From the NCBI RefSeq assembly GCF_002860165.1, contig NZ_PGUZ01000010.1, positions 1 to 64,000 of the forward strand: 64,000 nucleotides of DNA. Direction: 5' to 3'. The position numbers and the translations under genes are program-made. The stretch comes from Bacillus sp. V3-13. GTDB lineage: Bacteria > Bacillota > Bacilli > Bacillales > Cytobacillaceae. The notes beneath the pieces were generated by a model that ran no database searches, had not been told where the DNA came from, and was given only the letters and a program-made list of their open reading frames with translations. Positions 61,821-64,000 of this stretch are shown piece by piece; the first letter of the stretch is position 1, and each line of letters opens with the position of its first letter.

Positions 61821-63086
61821 TCAAGTTAAATGGCCGACCTGCAGCTGGCCGCCATAGAAATGGTTTTTCTTTAAATAAACGTAAAGAGCAATAAAGAAAA
61901 CCGCACTGAATGCCCTGAGGAAACCGGATAGCCACATTGCTATGTCCATCGTTGTAGTTTCAAGCATATACACACCAAATTGTGGGGCAACGAAGCCAAC
62001 AATAGCCAGTAAAATATTATAATTGGATATGCAGCTGCTGCGGTTGTGATCTTCAGTTACTTCAAGCAGCTGATTAAACAGCAGCAACACTGTCCCTGAT
62101 ACAAACAAGCCGGAAAATGTATTGATGACAATCAAGTAAAACATATTGGTCGATAAAATCGTCAATATCGGAGCAGACGCCATTCCTAATGAAACAAGAA
62201 CGAGCATTTTCGCATTGCTGTGCTTATCAGCCATTTTGCCCCACCATTTAAAGCTGACAACCTGGCTGACCTGATTGGCCACAGCGATTAAACTAATCCA
62301 AAACGCTGTCGCTCCTGCGTGTTTTATATTATAAATACTAAACAATGACCAGGACATCTGCCAGGCAAAGTTAAAAAACAGCCCGCAAATCAGAAAGTAG
62401 AGGAATGGTTTATGTTTAAAAACATTCAGGCCCATGTTCATTGACTTGCTGTTGGTTTTCTTTTCAACCGGAGGCTCCACATGCCTGTTTAAATAATAAA
62501 TTTCAAGCAAGCCGACAAGGAAGGCAAACAAAAATAGAATTTGATAAGGAACCGGATTGCTTTTATCAAACTGTTGCAACAGCACACCCATTAAAAAAGT
62601 GGCGACCATCCCAACAATTGTAATGATCTTATTTCGTTCGCTAAAAAACCCATTTCTTCGCTTCTCGGGAATAATATCCCCAATAAAGGCCTGCCAGCTT
62701 AAATTGGCAAAAGAACCCGGCAGATTCATCATCCCAACCAAAAGCACGAACACCCAGCTTCTGTATTCAGATGGAATATAGATGACAAAGAACATCGCCA
62801 ATAAAAACAGGCGGGTAAACAGAAACGAATAAGCGGTGAATTTCTTTTTTTCTCCGAGCCGCCCTAAAATAACAGACCCGATCAGCATCGCAAACATGCC
62901 GATAAACTGAGGGAGCGAACTTATTAATCCCACCTGGTAATTGGTGGAGCCTAAAACACTTATCGCAAACAATGGAAAATAGTTATTGCTAATGTTCAAA
63001 ACAATCGATGTGCCAATTCCATTTCGAATACTTAATTTTTCGTTATTATCGTTCACACTTTTAATAAGTGCCATTATTGGTTTCAT
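61821..63086 (-). CDS. MFS transporter
   Basis: The 421-residue protein has about 12 hydrophobic segments. The loop between helices 2 and 3 (GSVILGRLGEKKKFTAYSFL) and the region MNLPGSFANLSWQAFIGDII fit a Firmicute MFS group of unknown substrate. It appears monocistronic, with its own terminator. Confidence 0.85.
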   Translation of the reverse strand: MKPIMALIKSVNDNNEKLSIRNGIGTSIVLNISNNYFPLFAISVLGSTNYQVGLISSLPQFIGMFAMLIGSVILGRLGEKKKFTAYSFLFTRLFLLAMFFVIYIPSEYRSWVFVLLVGMMNLPGSFANLSWQAFIGDIIPEKRRNGFFSERNKIITIVGMVATFLMGVLLQQFDKSNPVPYQILFLFAFLVGLLEIYYLNRHVEPPVEKKTNSKSMNMGLNVFKHKPFLYFLICGLFFNFAWQMSWSLFSIYNIKHAGATAFWISLIAVANQVSQVVSFKWWGKMADKHSNAKMLVLVSLGMASAPILTILSTNMFYLIVINTFSGLFVSGTVLLLFNQLLEVTEDHNRSSCISNYNILLAIVGFVAPQFGVYMLETTTMDIAMWLSGFLRAFSAVFFIALYVYLKKNHFYGGQLQVGHLT

Positions 63087-63348
63087 CTTCTTTCATTTAT
63101 TAAAAATAAACTGTGGCTGACTGACATGAAATTCCTTAGTAATCATAATCCTCTGTTAATGTTTTGGCAATAGGGAATTTTGTTATTTTTTAACGAAATC
63201 ATGACGCTTCCCCAAGAAAAAAATGGCATATAAAAAAAGCGATCAAAAATGAGATGAAGGAGATATTTGCTATAATGAATTCATGGTGGATCAAACTCCC
63301 TGGTGAACCAAAAAATGATGTTGATTTTTAAAAGGAGGAATTAAATAA

Positions 63349-63876
63349 ATGCGGTTGGAAGAAAAGAAAATAGTAAGTCTTGTCCATCACGATTTCGAAG
63401 ACCTTGAGCTATGGTATCCCATTCTCAGATTGCAGGAAGAAGGGGCCGTTGTACATTTGGCAGGAGAGAACGCAAAAGAAAAGTATATTGGAAAATACGG
63501 AGTACCTGCAACATCCGATTTTTCTTACGCAGATATTAAAGCCGAAGAATACGATGCAATCCTTGTCCCGGGTGGCTGGGCTCCGGATAAAATCCGTCGT
63601 TTCCCGGAAGTGCTATCACTAATTCAACAAATGGACGAAAATAAAAAGCCGATCGGACAAATCTGCCACGCTGGCTGGGTCTTGATTTCAGCGAAAATTT
63701 TGCACGGTAAAAAAGTAACAAGTACGCCCGGGATAAAAGATGATATGGAGAACGCGGGAGCAACATGGTTTGATGAGCCGGTAATCGTGGATGGCCACCT
63801 TGTTTCAAGCCGGCGCCCGCCAGATCTTCCGGATTACTTGCGCGAATTTATCAAAGTGTTGGAACAACAAGGTTAA
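63349..63876 (+). CDS. DJ-1/PfpI family protein (type 1 glutamine amidotransferase-like)
   Basis: The 175-residue protein has the nucleophile-elbow Cys in PIGQICHAGWVLISA, an acidic residue early in the fold (DFEDLELWYP) and the SYADIKAEEYDAILVPGGWA stretch of the DJ-1/PfpI superfamily. Homologues in bacilli (YfkM, YraA type) are general stress proteins suggested to be proteases or protein deglycases. AAAGGAGG precedes the ATG. The last 120 bases of the window after it hold no recognised feature. Confidence 0.9.
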   Translation: MRLEEKKIVSLVHHDFEDLELWYPILRLQEEGAVVHLAGENAKEKYIGKYGVPATSDFSYADIKAEEYDAILVPGGWAPDKIRRFPEVLSLIQQMDENKKPIGQICHAGWVLISAKILHGKKVTSTPGIKDDMENAGATWFDEPVIVDGHLVSSRRPPDLPDYLREFIKVLEQQG

Positions 63877-64000
63877 AAAGAATAGATAAGCAACTCGATT
63901 CGATTTCTTCAAAAAAACTGCCGTTAAGTTTTTTATATCGCATTTTTATGTTTTTGCCCCAGTGCGTAGGAGGGAATTAATTCGTATTCTTTTAGGAAAG

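Noticed and set aside
1-64000. CRISPR array, rRNA, tRNA, prophage or replication origin
   Set aside because: No regularly spaced repeats, no recognisable RNA gene and no phage structural genes were seen in the window.

Overview
The window reads as chromosomal DNA of a spore-forming Bacillaceae species. The evidence is low to moderate GC, strong AGGAGG-type ribosome sites with frequent TTG/GTG starts, a CotF-like spore coat protein, a sulfolactate (ComB/ComA) pair, YitT, YqhV, TrhO and MhqO-type genes, and a CadC/CadA pair. No rRNA, tRNA, CRISPR array or phage block was recognised. A Tn3-family transposase gene runs off the left edge.

Layout. 1-5 kb: truncated Tn3 transposase, a D,D-carboxypeptidase (DacC type), a fossil of butanediol dehydrogenase, a small unknown gene, exonuclease III and an Arg-rich/Tyr-Pro-rich small protein. 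5-17 kb: two YitT-like membrane proteins, a ring-cleaving dioxygenase with a textbook MhqR operator, two drug/metabolite transporters, a DUF3231 protein, a decayed sulfonate-binding lipoprotein, the cadmium operon cadCA with two operators, trhO, a short FAD protein and a CotF-like coat protein. 17.5-27.1 kb: a YesMN-like two-component system, a sugar-type ABC importer and three enzymes of unknown substrate (TIM barrel, FAD oxidoreductase, DUF4127), in one co-directional locus. 27.5 kb: a ZIP metal transporter behind a metal-regulator-like operator.

28.9-41 kb holds a complete reductive pyrimidine catabolic set. It has an NCS1 permease, dihydropyrimidine dehydrogenase (PreT/PreA), dihydropyrimidinase, beta-ureidopropionase, beta-alanine transaminase and CoA-acylating (methyl)malonate semialdehyde dehydrogenase, plus a PucR regulator and two small unknown genes. 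It ends at a 142-bp inverted-repeat, MITE-like element.

41-48 kb is a metalloid and ion resistance island: arsR-arsB-arsC, a deletion scar joining arsD to arsA, a HesB-related (seleno)protein gene with an in-frame TAA at the Cys/Sec position, tandem crcB, ynfA, a Cys-Cys peptide, an ArsP-like permease, a Cys-rich MarR regulator with repeated operators, and an ArsN1-like acetyltransferase. 48-55 kb: the sulfate assimilation operon cysH-cysP-sat-cysC, divergent from a sulfolactate operon comB-comA-VOC. 55-64 kb: a MATE exporter; an AT-rich island with a membrane-anchored subtilase, a SAR2788-like putative toxin and a likely immunity protein; a chimeric scar joining an RHS/YD-repeat fragment to the back half of an NADH oxidase; an MFS transporter; and a DJ-1/PfpI protein.

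The strongest candidates for something undescribed are the HesB-type gene with TAA followed by a bacterial-SECIS-like hairpin (43.8 kb), the DUF4127/FAD/TIM-barrel ABC locus (17.5-27.1 kb), the subtilase-toxin-immunity trio (57.2-60 kb) and the MarR/permease/CC-peptide/ArsN1 module (45.7-47.9 kb).
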